Positions 37,101-47,941 of a DNA stretch of 64,000 bases are shown here, piece after piece. A program made the position numbers and the translations under genes. Below the pieces are notes generated by a model. That model worked only from the letters and a program-made list of their open reading frames with translations. It searched no databases and was not told the DNA's origin. Within the stretch, counting starts at the first letter, position 1; the number at the start of each line of letters is the position of its first letter. The DNA comes from Gorsachius magnificus (Eukaryota; Chordata; Aves; Pelecaniformes; Ardeidae), in NCBI GenBank assembly GCA_034008185.1, contig CM067081.1, forward strand, positions 22,071,821-22,135,820. Reading direction: 5' to 3'.

Positions 37101-40100
37101 GGAGTCGTAGCTCCTCATCCCCAGCAGCAGTTTGCCCTGGCCCCTACCTTTCCTACAGGTGAAAGCAAAGCTGTGGAGTCAGAGCACCATCAGAGAGCTG
37201 TATGACCCAAATACTGTAGTCCAGCCCTTCCCCTCTCTAGCATGTTCACACTATCACTAACTGCTGCTGAATAGTACAAACAGGTGCTTATAAAAAGACT
37301 GCACTAGACAGACTAATCTATGTATCTATGTTGTCCGACGTTATTTCTCTATCATATTTCTGATTAGTGGTCTGCATCAAAGATGTATTGTAATCCCAGG
37401 ATGAGTAAGCAAACTGTAATAAGGAGCTATCTGTGAAGACGTCTAGCGATGCACAGTTTCTGGGTTCCTATAGCACCCATTACTGTGAAACCTGGGAAGA
37501 GGCACAGGCACCTCCAGGGCAAGAGTGGAACCAAGAGGCCTGGAGCACATGCTCCACCTTGCAAAAGACTTCAGGCTTATCCCCTAATCTCCCTATGCTC
37601 CCATCTATAAAACTGAACTGCTGCTTCAGCACCTCTCATGAGTGTGTTGGTGAAAAAAACCCCAAACATTTAGAGTTTACAAAGCTTCACATATTATGGG
37701 AATGAGCACACCAGAAAAGCCTATGAATTAATGAATAAGGGCTGGTTCTGCTGATACCATTATGTGCTCCTGCCTATAGTACCTGTCAAACGTAGTTAGC
37801 ATCATTAAGGTGCACTCTGTTGTAATATAACACAGAAATGAGACCCAGTGAAATTCATGGAAAAGAAATAATGTTCCTCTTCACAGCAGCTGCTCAACCA
37901 GAAACTCAGGTAAAGTGAACTAATGGACCTTTCTATTTTTACTTTCAAATTTAAAAATGTAGAACGTTACAGATCACCACCTACTTACACCACCGCACTT
38001 CTCATTTGCTAATAGCAACATTTGTCCTCACTGAATCCAGGATTAATTCTTGTAGTTAAGTTAGGAAAATAAAGTGGCTAATTTACTTGTGGTATTTAAT
38101 TAACTTTGCATGAGCTATTTATGAGCAGAAGGTAAATGTAACTACTGCCAATTTCTGTGTGCTTCTCTAGCATGACCACTATGAAAAGCCAGAAATATTT
38201 GCTTATCCACCCATACTTGGTACAATTACATTAGACAATTGGATTTTTACAAAAGGCAATAGTCTGTCATTATCTCTCCATCTTCTGCAGTATTTGAACA
38301 TGTAAATTCATCCATCCCTGCATATGCTAAATGTGCAGATTTACCCTGAACCTTTACATCAACTATTGCGCTTATTATTTAGTAAGAAGCCAGTTGTCAC
38401 AGATCAAGACACAGAAGCTCCTGTCTCCATCTCATGTAGTCTACAGAAAAATTAAAATGCACTGGGAGCCCCAGTTCTGTCAAAGGACAATTCTTTCTTG
38501 AGTAGCTTGTTTGATTTTGAATTCTCTTTAATGCCAGGCTTAGGTGATGGGAGATTCATGGAAGTAGTTTAGGATAAAATAAAATAAAGCTTCTATTAAA
38601 TGACAATTAAAATGATGCCTTTCTGATGCCAGCCCCAGTAGCCTACCAAACAGGCCAATAAGACAACATGTTCTCAGAAAATGGCAACAGAAAACCTTTG
38701 TTTCAGGGGATTCCTGCACTTGCTTTCAAGTTTATTTTTAAAATAACTGCCTCTGGCATTCATCCCACATTAATTAAGGATTTGTTACTCCTGAAAACTG
38801 TCACGGTTTAATTCAAAGGGAACCTTTCACTTCCGAACCTCCTTGCCAAATTTAATTCCTCCTCATAAAGCCATTTTAATCAGCAAAAAAAGATACTTCT
38901 GGTTTTCTTCTGGAAAACAACACACTGACCACCTTTGACATTACAGTTCTTTTTCCCGAGAATTAATAACCGATCGGTAGTTGTTTTATTGTGTGCTTCA
39001 TGAATGTTGTCAATGCTAATAGATCAGCACGTTGCTTGCAGTAATCTGCAAAAGCTTCTACTCTTTGGTTTATTAACATCTACATTACATTTGGTTTTAG
39101 CAAACAGAAATTGCTCATTAATCCTTTATTAAAAACCTTGCTATAAATTGCAAGCATGGAATAGACACTGCTGCCCAAGTCACCTCGGAAACTTGCAAAA
39201 GTGTAAGTTAAACAGGTAAGTGGCTGGAGGGCCCTGTAGCTTTGAAAGCCAGAGGTTATCTCCAGCCAGTAACAGATCAGAAAGATGTTTTCTGGTCATT
39301 CATTGTGCTGGTGGTCTAAGAAAGTGCAAAAACGCCCACCCCAGCTCGAGTCCCTCCTTCATTATCTTAACTCCAACTCACAACCCTGAGTGCTCTGTAC
39401 CCCTGAGATCTAACTGTGAAGACCCTTCTTTATCATCTATGGTGTGAATGGAAGTTCACCTGAGATCAGCGCCCCTCTTCAGCTGGTGTTGAACCAGTTT
39501 CTGCACATTTCCTTGCAGCGTGAGGGATGTTATAGTGACACCTCTGCACTACCACTAAATTCCAAAGGGTCAATGCTGCAGTGTGTGGTGGCAGAAGCCA
39601 AGGCGGATCCCCAGCTTTAGTGCTGACAGCTGAATCTAATGCTGTGTGCCTGTGACTTCTTTCCTTTTTGTAAACTGCACGCTGAGGCCACACTAAATAT
39701 TCCATTTGGCTTTAGTCCAGTAATTTTAAATCTTTTTAAATCAGTGGGGAAACTCCTGTTTATTTCTGTAGCATTAGAATTGAGCCCTATAGTTCACCTA
39801 ATAGGAAACATAAAAATAAGAAGACATGGTATGCAATTACATACGTTTCTCTAAAAAAAACCCAAACAGTCCCGACATAACAGTATGTGCAGCTGTGCCA
39901 CCCTGCTCCTGCAGGAAAAGGTTAAAATCAGTCTACCCGGTGCTCAGTGAGATGTTTCCATCTTAGAACTTCAATCAGATATTTTTCAAGTAACTTCAGC
40001 CAAAAAGTATGCTGCAGTGAATGATTTGAACTAAAGCCATACTATTATTAAGGAATAGGTACAATGTACCAGGAACAGTACAGAGCTGTACATATGGAAA

Positions 40101-40124
40101 CCTAAATTTCTTTATTGATCTGCT
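34114..40124. other. long unique stretch, nothing recognised
   Basis: About 6 kb without a supported gene. A 153-codon + strand frame (34770-35231) contains a proline run and a Lys/Glu/Ser-rich tail but no domain. A short (TA)n run lies near 36475-36485. The blocks at 38700-39140 are rich in TAAT/ATTA cores and are candidate conserved non-coding DNA. Nothing else is recognised. Confidence 0.45.
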
Positions 40125-40320
40125 GGATCATCTCAGGCAAGTCATTTCAATTCTCCGTATCTGTTTTATCTTCTACGCTTTACCTGCTGAGATCTGTAGG
40201 CTCTTAGGAACAGCGACTGGCTATGAACTCTCATGCTGTGCCTTCGAGCACAAAAAGACACTAGCATAGTTCCTTTTTCTCTGAGGCCTCTCAGAGTCAT
40301 GACATAAATATATAATAATG
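40125..40320 (+). repeat. MIR/L2-type relic
   Basis: The 5' part resembles the MIR core (TCAGGCAAGTCATTTCAATT, then a CTCCGTATCTG block). The 3' part matches the MIR/L2 tail with TAGGCTCTTAGGAACAGCGA and a CACTAGCATAG block, and it ends in ATAATAATGAT-like sequence. Order and spacing fit a full-length-type MIR tail. It is ancient and diverged. Confidence 0.6.
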
Positions 40321-40909
40321 ATGTGGTCCATATTAAGATTGTAGAATAGCAGCTTACTTGGCTGTAGAAACTGCTTAAAAAATAGGTGGATGTTTTTAAT
40401 TAAGTTCAAATAAGGTGATTTTAGCATATTTTCAGTAGCAGGAAAAGGTTGATTAGGTTGGAAGCTGGTCTTGGTTAGCCAAATGCTGAACTGATTCTCC
40501 TGATTTGACATACCCTTTCCTGGCGTAAGAATAAATAATAATGACAAGTTTTATTTTTAATCACTGAAACTCACAGTAACTGTGCAGAGTGAACCTTCAA
40601 CAGTTCTGCTGTAGCTTGTGAAGAAAAGGGCTAAAACAGCATAACCTCAACCAAGGAACTGGAAATCAGAATAATTATCTTCTGAATAAGCTGCCCTCAA
40701 GAAAAAAAAATATACTAAAAGACTGGAAGAAAGAGATCGGGGCTGATATTGACAGCAGTGTTTGAACAGGGAGAGGTCTGGGTTTATATGCAGTCCTTAA
40801 TATGTCATTCAAAATCAAAGCAAGGTGGATACGCTGAAGAGTTTGGAAGAGTGTGTAGCCACAACACAGTCTCTCATTTTAAGGGTTGTGCTGACCACTG
40901 AGAAGAGAG
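40321..40909. other. unique stretch, nothing recognised
   Basis: No gene or repeat recognised. Confidence 0.45.
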
Positions 40910-40972
40910 ATGGCCTCCACCCTTGACAAAGAGGTGACCTCTAACCTTGACAGAGAGGTGGCCTCCGTCCCC
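40910..40972 (+). repeat. 24-bp tandem repeat, two full units and part of a third
   Basis: Unit 1 at 40910-40933, unit 2 at 40934-40957, and a partial third unit from 40958. Units share the pattern GTG(G/A)CCTC, then CTTGAC and an AGAG end. In the frame starting at 40910 they encode two 8-residue repeats, MASTLDKE and VTSNLDRE, at the head of a 66-codon open frame (40910-41110) that otherwise has no recognisable domain. The frame may be chance. Confidence 0.75.
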
Positions 40973-41112
40973 TCCTTTGCCAGCAGATGTTTTGACATCT
41001 CCCGGAGTGCAGACTTACCACTTGAGTTTTATGTTATGCCAAAAGCCTTAAAATCCAGATTTATGCTTTACTCCTTATACTGGATATCATTGCCTCAGAA
41101 ATCCTTCTGATT

Positions 41113-41814
41113 TCAAAGTTGTTTTGCATAAGATTGGGAAGATGAAGGCCAATTAGTTCCACTCTGTCGAGCTTGAGTTATTCCAAGGCAGTTTAACAAA
41201 GGCTCTTTAAGCAGAAGAAAAATCCCGGTTTCACAGCGGAGCAAGGCAAGATTTCCCTGGGTCCCTTGACGTTTAGAGGTCTGCCTGTTAACTATTAACA
41301 TCTGCCGTGGGGCATCCAGCCCGCACCGGAGTAACACGGGGCCAGGAAAAGCCTTTCCCTCTCCTCCCCCCATGGGTCCTGCAGCGTTTCCTAATGAGCA
41401 TGCCGGGAGGAGTTGGGCTGCTTTAAACCTAAGGCCAAGGGAAACTCTGTTAACTGAGAAAATCACGCAGCTGCTTTGGGCCTTTTCCTCAGCGGGCCCA
41501 AGCTGTGCAGAGGGACAGAGCAGCCCGGCCAGCCTGGGGCCTCTCTGCAGGCCCTGGGGCCTCCTCCCCACTGCCACCCCCCCAGTAACCCCAGCAACCC
41601 GCCGGCAGGCCCCAGCCATGCGGTAGGTTTCTGGCCGGCAGCCCTGCAGGAGGGTTTCCATGGCCACCTGCTCCATGGCCGGGCTCCTCGCAGGGAGGCT
41701 TTGTGCGGCGGCCGGGCAGGGGCGGCAGCTCTGCATGTGCCTGCCTGCCATCCCACCTCGGAGAGATGGGCTCCCTCCCCACCAGTGCCCCAAAAATTCC
41801 GCCACTGCATGCAC
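41113..41814 (-). other. longest open frame in the window (233 codons, minus), not supported as a gene
   Basis: An ATG at 41814 opens 233 codons through the GC-rich island. The translation is rich in Gly, Pro, Arg and Ala and lacks any domain, signal peptide, membrane span or repeat that I recognise. Frames of similar origin are also open on the other strand and in other phases (41463-41816 and 41489-41782 on minus; 41476-41826 on plus). That is what stop-poor GC-rich DNA gives by itself. I do not call it a protein gene. Confidence 0.2.
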
Positions 41815-42260
41815 AAAGTTAGCTAAACCTTCCCCCTCTTCTTCTTCTTTTTTTTTAATTTAATTTCTTTCCCCAGGTTTTTAAAAATTCAGCTTAAGAA
41901 AAGAAAACATCTTACCTTTCCCAGCATTCCCAATACAGGCTGCAAGGCTGATCCCTGGAGCAGCTAAGCCATCCCACAAAGAGTTAAAAAAAACCCCCTA
42001 CCCCAGCCAAGAAAACAAACCCAATAAAAGACAGTGTTCTGTGGCTGAAGCAGATGCTTGGGAGATGTCGTCGCCCCTGTGGACAGCTGGATCCCTGTCG
42101 TCTGTGTGGTGAGAGGACGGGGTGCGGAGGGCACTGTGCCCCTCCGAGCTCCGGCAGCCCCGGACCCCAAGCTCCAGCCTTTGCTCAGGGGTGGACAGAC
42201 GGGAAGGGTGCTCCACAACGGGCAGCTGCCACATGCCCCTAGTTGAGGGGACACGCCAAG
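41320..42260. other. GC-rich island, sub-threshold for CpG island
   Basis: Two GC-rich blocks (about 41320-41800 and 42055-42260) sit in AT-rich DNA, separated by an AT-rich piece with a (TTC)n/T-run at about 41838-41860. CpG sites occur at roughly 0.4 of expectation by hand count over 41490-41780, above the surrounding DNA but below the usual CpG-island threshold. It could be a weak promoter or first exon, or an old GC-biased insert. Confidence 0.4.
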
Positions 42261-43074
42261 GGCTACTCAGAGGCAGGCTGAAAGCCTGATCTTTCACCCT
42301 CTCCTTACTTCCAGGGCTGATATATAATGCATGGAAAGGTGGAGCCAGGCTTCATCTCTATTAATCCCTTAGGGATGGGAAATCGGAGATTACTTTTGAA
42401 TTGGAAATGGTGCCAACAATCTTTTGAGGAGTAAATCTATCCTGAGCAACCACGTAGAAAGGGAAAACTTTTTTGCCATCTTGCCAAGGGCCCGGTTTCA
42501 CGGAGGTTTCATTGTAGCTGTGCTCCATTCACAAAATTACAGTTTTCAGTAGAATACATTTTTTTAAAGATTTATATGGCAAAAAAAAGTCACATTTGTT
42601 GTGTATGTTTCCCTTTCACACTGGGGAAGAAACCACTCCATACAATTTCTCCAGCTAGCAGTAATCTTTCTGTAGCATTTACTATTTAAGTGCATGCCAA
42701 GACCCATGAAAAATAACCCATTTATTCCAACTTTCAACAAACCCGTTCCCTCATTTCTAAGTGTATGTGGTCCCAGGCTTGCAAACTACTCCTTGTGGAT
42801 ACAGGGATCTGTGCAAGGTAGCTTGCAGGTTCTCAGCTCACACTGGAAATTGGCTACCACATGGTGAACCAAATTATAAGATTGATGGACCCTAAAATAT
42901 AATTTACTTTGTCATTGCTACTGTTGTAGCTCACAGGAGTCCCATTTTACAAATAAGGAGTAATGCCCACCCTGAGGAATTTATACTTCAGCCTTCGCCT
43001 GTATAGCAGCTTCCATTCTAGGAACTCAGTCCTTTGAGCATTCGCAAGTTTCCTATTGCAGTCATAAATACATC
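42261..43074. other. unique stretch, nothing recognised
   Basis: No gene or repeat recognised. Confidence 0.45.
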
Positions 43075-43122
43075 GGTGAGGAAATCAAGGCACAGAGGAG
43101 TGAAGCCTCTTCCACAAACCTT
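43075..43122 (-). repeat. MIR-type core relic, antisense
   Basis: The + strand reads GTGAGGAAATCAAGGCACAG, then AGGAGTGAAGCCTCTTCC. This mirrors the antisense MIR core (consensus GATGAGGAAACTGAGGCACAG). It is short and diverged. Confidence 0.4.
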
Positions 43123-43497
43123 ACAAAAGGGCTCTGCAGGGCTGCCTTGAGGAAGCCTGAGCCCTAGGCATGCAGATGCTGCTGCTGCTCGGGAAGAACA
43201 GAGTCCAGCGTGTTAGTGGTGCACAACACAGCTCTGCATCACAACCTGCTGAGATCCCAGGGCACGAGGCAGCAAACGCTGCCCTTCACACCCTCTTCAG
43301 GCTGGAGAGTCACGCTTTCACATGGCACTGTCTCACTGCCAGGTTCAAGGGACCTGCAGATCCTGCACACCTCGGCAGCCCTGGACAGCTCTAGTGTCCA
43401 GAAACATTCTGTAAGTGATGTAAAACGTTACACTTCTTTGACAATGATCTTTATCATGTTCAGACTTTGTATGTTTGAAATACATCCTCAAGCAGTT
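43123..43497. other. unique stretch, nothing recognised
   Basis: Contains a short (CTG)4-like run near 43175. No gene recognised. Confidence 0.45.
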
Positions 43498-43996
43498 TGT
43501 ATTGGGTTTATGTGGCAAATTTTTAGTAGTGGGGGCTGCAGGGACAGCTTCTCTGAGAAGACACCAGAAGCTGCCCCATGTCGGACAGAGGCAGTTCCAG
43601 CAGGCTCCAGGGTGGACCCACTGCTGGCCAAAGCTGAGCTCATCAGCAAATGCTGCACAGGGGCTGTGTGAGAGAGGACTGGGAAAAATGTGAGAGAAAC
43701 AACCCTGCAAACACCCAGGTCAGTGAAGAGGGAGGAGGAAGTGCTCCAGGTGCCAGAGCAGAGATTCCCCTGCAGCCTGTGGAGACCATGGTGGAACAGG
43801 TTGTCCCCCTGCAGCCCATGGAAGACCATGGTGAAGGAGATATTCACACTGCAGCCCACAGAGAGCCCACGCTGGAGCAGGCTTCTGGCAGGACCTGTGG
43901 CCCCATGGGGGACCCATGCTGGAGCAGTCTGTTCCTGAAGGACTGCACTCCATGGAAAGGACCCATGCTAGAGCAGTTCATGAAGAACTGCAGGAT
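43498..43996 (+). mobile_element. 5' half of a GC-rich avian ERV LTR
   Basis: It begins TGTATTGGGTTTATGTGGCA, the TG-type start of this LTR family. It continues through the AGCTGCCCCATGTCGGACAG block, the TGTGAGAGAAACAACCCTGC block and ACACCCAGGTCAGTGA. At about 43765-43990 come imperfect ~40-bp units with CTGCAGCC cores, ending in GGAGCAG or GAGCAGT. The second half of the LTR, including any polyadenylation region, is missing after about 43996. The same family lies antisense at 2690-3010. Open frames here (43650-44171 and others) come from the stop-poor repeat units and are not genes. The ERVL-class label is from memory and only moderately sure. Confidence 0.82.
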
Positions 43997-45068
43997 CCAA
44001 AAGTGTTCTGATGCTGCTCCATCAGCTGCCTTATCATACAGTGCAAACAGAATATTGAGCACTAAATACATAAGTCTATCCATACCAGAAATCCCGAACT
44101 GTGAAAAATATGTGGGTGGAGAAGGAACCCTTCTGATTTATTTGAGCCACGCTCAGGAAATTCACTCTTAGTGAGTCCTACAAGCTTTGGTCAATGTAGG
44201 TACTCTTGCAGTTCTTTTCTCTTTCCATGTGTGTGTTCCTGAAGGAAACCCTTACCACACAATGCACTCAATGTCACAGGGCAAGCCAGCATCCTTAAAG
44301 CTCCAGAACTGTAAGATTTTTATTTGAATCTTGAGCGGGGCACAAAAGCCTTTGATGACCCTCTCACTGGCATTTCCACACCTAAACAAAGCCAGGAGCA
44401 TGGGCCACTGTGACAGACACTTACTCAGTTTTCATTTACTGACCGCCTCTTCCAAACCTCCCTCTGTGCATCAGAAGCTCCTTATATTCTCTCTGGGCCA
44501 GAAATATACAAATTCCCTGAAGGTGGGGCTGGAATTTGCAACTCCCTGGACTGAAACCATGTTAAAACTGTCACTTTCCAAAGTGGTCTTACTCTTCTTA
44601 TGGCATCTTATTACTTTATCACCTCAGCAAACAAGCAGGATCTGGGAGCTTTCATCTGGGAGCCTTGCTCCAAAAAAAAGTCACTATCTAAGCTCTCCAA
44701 ACAAGTTTCACAAGTATAAGTTATAAATAACATTGTTTGCTGTGATCTTAACAAGTAAAAAGAAAGAACATCTATAAACTTTCCCTGAAAGAAAGCACAG
44801 TCTGTCTCTGCAAGCTGATCCTGAACAGAACAGCACACAGCAACTTCATCCTGCAGCCTTGTCAGAACATGAAGGAGAAGGTCACAGGTACCAGAAGTTC
44901 TGGTTAAGAAACTCACAGGGATCATGCGATGACAATATGGACTGATTCTATATCTGCAGAACACAGGATTAAAAGGGAGTTCCTGTGACACTGTTGCCAG
45001 TTATCAATTGTCACAGGAAACCATGACATCGTGAGACTTTTTTGTAAGTATATGAAGCTCAGTCTTAG
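43997..45068. other. unique stretch, nothing recognised
   Basis: No gene or repeat recognised. A 131-codon + strand frame (44331-44726) and a 126-codon minus frame (44611-44991) have no domain. Confidence 0.45.
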
Positions 45069-45224
45069 AACTTGTTCAGGGAAGTGGTTGACTCTACCAC
45101 ATTGGACACCTTTAAACTCAGCTGGACGGGGTGCTGGGCCATCTTGTCTACACTGCGCTCTTACCTAGAAAGGTTGGACCAGATGATCCTTGAGGTCCCT
45201 TCCAACCTATGATTCTATGATTCT
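45069..45224 (+). mobile_element. CR1 LINE 3' end
   Basis: Starts inside the end of ORF2 (GGGAAGTGGTTGACTC, then ACATTGGACACC, coding the usual VVDS.TLDTF segment). The 3' UTR (about 45130-45205) has GCGCTCTTACCTAGAAAGGTTGG, in two blocks, and TGAGGTCCCTTCC. The tail is GATTCTATGATTCT. It shares its 3' UTR type with the antisense copy at 56540-57086, so both come from one CR1 class. Confidence 0.93.
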
Positions 45225-47221
45225 CTCCTCCTTGTCCTGCTCCTCCTCCGACAGTGAGTGCAGCTTAGCGGCGAGAAAGTCAAGGCCACATCAAGCATCC
45301 CGTCTTCTTTCCCTTCATAACTGTAGATTCATCACAAACTGTTGGCACCTGTTCAAGGCAGAAGCATACTCCACTCACAGATCTACTAGCTTCCCAGAGG
45401 GAATGACAGCCATGCTAGGGCCAGCTGAAATATCACACCACAGAGCAGATGTTTGCTAGCAGAATAAGGAAAGAGGGCCAACAACTGACAACTAAATGGT
45501 ATGGATGGTCACAGGGTAGTCCTCAAGCCACTTCCCAGGAGCTGTTAATTTTGCTAATACAGACAGCTTCTGGGATCTAGCAGAAGCTCATGCCTTAAAG
45601 TGAAATCACCTTTCTTCAGATGTTATGCTTTATTAATAGAAATGTGTTTTTACAAGAATCACAGAGGGTATATTTCCTGCATAATGTCTACTTCTGCTCT
45701 CAGTGCCTTTCTGCAAATCCAGAGCAATGGGGGCATTTACTGCTTACTGCTGATTGTAGCCAAAGATCTCTTTGAATGGAAGAGAGAATGTTCTGCGGAA
45801 GAGCGCAGTGCAGCCCAGCTGGCAGACGGACCACAGCAGCGTGCGTCAGCCATCACCAACGTAGAAGTACCAAAGTATGCGACTCTGAAGAGAAAGTTAA
45901 CAGCATCTGACTCTCAGCTCTTTTGCCTTGGAAAATGTGAGCCTGGAGCAATACTACTGATGAGTTGAGTCATTTTAACTAAAAGTTGCTACAGCCCATG
46001 TAAGCAGGTCAATATTTTGCATCTGGTAAGTGAAAAAACATATTAAAAATTATTATTAAAAATGTTGAATAAAAAAAATTTTTAAAAAAGTTTATGCTAT
46101 TTTAGCATCTGTTTAGTAGTTCTTCTTTTAGTACTTTTGCTTCTAGGACAATTTACTGCTTATAGAAGAGAGAGGTTGACAGCCAAGGACAGATACCTAT
46201 CCTCTTCATTCACAGACCAGGTACACTGGGAGCATCTGGCTTGTTCTGAGCTTTTGAAGATGAGTATCCACTTTGAAGCTTGTCTTTTCTGTCAGTGAAG
46301 CCAGCAGTTTTTCATTTCACTTAGTGGAAACCATAAAGTACTTTGAAGTTTTCTTTTTCTGACATTATTAGCACTTTGAATCTACATATTATAAAAGACA
46401 CTTTTTTTTGGAAACATTCTCATGATTCTCTGTGAGAATATTCAGTGAGGGTGTTAATTTTATTTCTGTATTTCAGAGTAATGGCCCATTTTTCCTGTAA
46501 AGCATGGTCTGAAAGATAGATACAGTCTGACAAGTAATTTTTAGTCTTACCTGTTGGAATGTAAACAGCATTTTAAAACTGTAAGAGACTAATAAAGGAA
46601 TTAATTATAAAAATTGTAACAATTAGCAATATATATTTATATTTATATATATAAAGCGCCTATCACCATATATAAATAATATAATAAAAGGAACATTAAT
46701 GACTATTAAAATTATAAGTAAATAGAACATCTTATTATGTATTTTTATTCATATATTCCCACATATTATGAAAATGGAGAAAATGGTGTTGTATGAGTGC
46801 ATTGATCTAAATTAGACAAAGCAGTCATGTCAACGGCTAAACCTAAGCTATCTTGGCATCTGAGAATAAACTAGAAAAACAAATTAAAAAAAAAGAGAAC
46901 ACAAAGTTATAAATCATTTTACTAGTTCAAATGTTGCATATTGCTGAACTTCAAGACGATGACTGTCAGATCCCTCTGTTTAATTTAACCCTCTTTATTT
47001 AACTGCAGTGCATCAGATTACTGCTATGTATTCAGTTTTAACATGGGTTGCTTAGGGACAGGAACACAGAAGGTTATCTCGACTTCTAATGATATTTAGA
47101 AGATCACTGAAATGCATTTTAGCTAATTCAAAGGGAAAGCCATTCATCTAAGAAAAAATAGTTTGTGTAAGAGATGAGAGAAGGAGAATACAGGAAATTT
47201 CATTTAAACATGTGAACACCC
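45225..47221. other. unique AT-rich stretch, nothing recognised
   Basis: Contains AT-rich blocks at 46030-46095 and 46615-46685, the latter with TATATA runs and weak internal inverted repeats. A 122-codon + strand frame (45600-45968) has no domain. Confidence 0.45.
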
Positions 47222-47405
47222 TTTTTTTTACTGGAGTGTGGTTAAACACTGGAACTGGTTGCCCAGAGAAGCTGAGGAGTCTCTGTCCTTGGAGATATTC
47301 AAAACCCTGGACATGGCCCTGAACAACCCTGCTTTAATTGGAGAGTTGGACTAGGCAGTCTCCAGAGGCGCCTTCCGACCACAGATTTTTCTGTGATTCT
47401 GTGAA
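47222..47405 (+). mobile_element. CR1 LINE 3' end, older class
   Basis: Starts at the end of ORF2 (AACACTGGAACTGGTTGCCC, then GGAGATATTCAAAACC, the usual LEIFKT segment). It continues into the UTR (GAGTTGGACTAGGCAG and CTCCAGAGGC) and ends in a TTCTGTGATTCTGTGA tail. This CTCCAGAGG type is a third 3' class, older than the 29742 copy. Confidence 0.9.
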
Positions 47406-47580
47406 TAGTGGTGGTTTTCTGTCTCACAGTACGTCCCAATGTGATGCTGTTGCTAATGTAAATGGGGCTGGACACAAAAGCGATAAAATACCATGAACAA
47501 GTAGGGAAACCTGTAAGGCACTGATGAAGTAAGTACCTGAATTCTTAGTTCTGTTCTGAATCCCCACATCAAAAACAATG

Positions 47581-47941
47581 TTCAAAAACTGGAAGGGATT
47601 CAGAAAGAGGTACACAGGTGATTAGTCACCTGAAACAAAAAACATATTTCATAATCAGAACTCTTTCTGCCTGATTTACTGGCAAGATGGCTTGCTCACA
47701 GCCCTACAAGTTTCTGCAGCAAAGTTTTCCAGCAGTGGAGAGCTTTATAAAGTACATAAAAAAGAGGAAGACTGAATAGCTGTCTCAAAAAAGCCAGAGT
47801 AGATTGCAATAAGCTGCACTTTTTAACAAGAAGAATGACTTAGCATTTGAAAAAGTTAAATTCTGGGAGAGTGCTATGGTTTGTGTAACGCAGAAGATAA
47901 TACTGAATGATCGTTTCTGGCCTTAAAATCCGCTATATCTA
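47581..47941 (+). mobile_element. likely ancient CR1-like LINE 3' relic
   Basis: Two anchors suggest CR1 origin: ACTGGAAGGGATTCAGAAAG (about 47588-47607; consensus 'TGGAAAGGGTTCAAAG') at the beginning, and ATGATCGTTTCTGGCCTTAA (47908-47927) at the end, the latter resembling the amniote CR1/L3 terminus. The middle is decayed. An alignment to ancient CR1 consensus sequences is needed. Confidence 0.4.

Noticed and set aside
43650..44171. 173-codon + strand open frame
   Set aside because: It lies mostly in the ERV LTR unit array, which lacks stops in several frames, and runs out into unrelated unique DNA.
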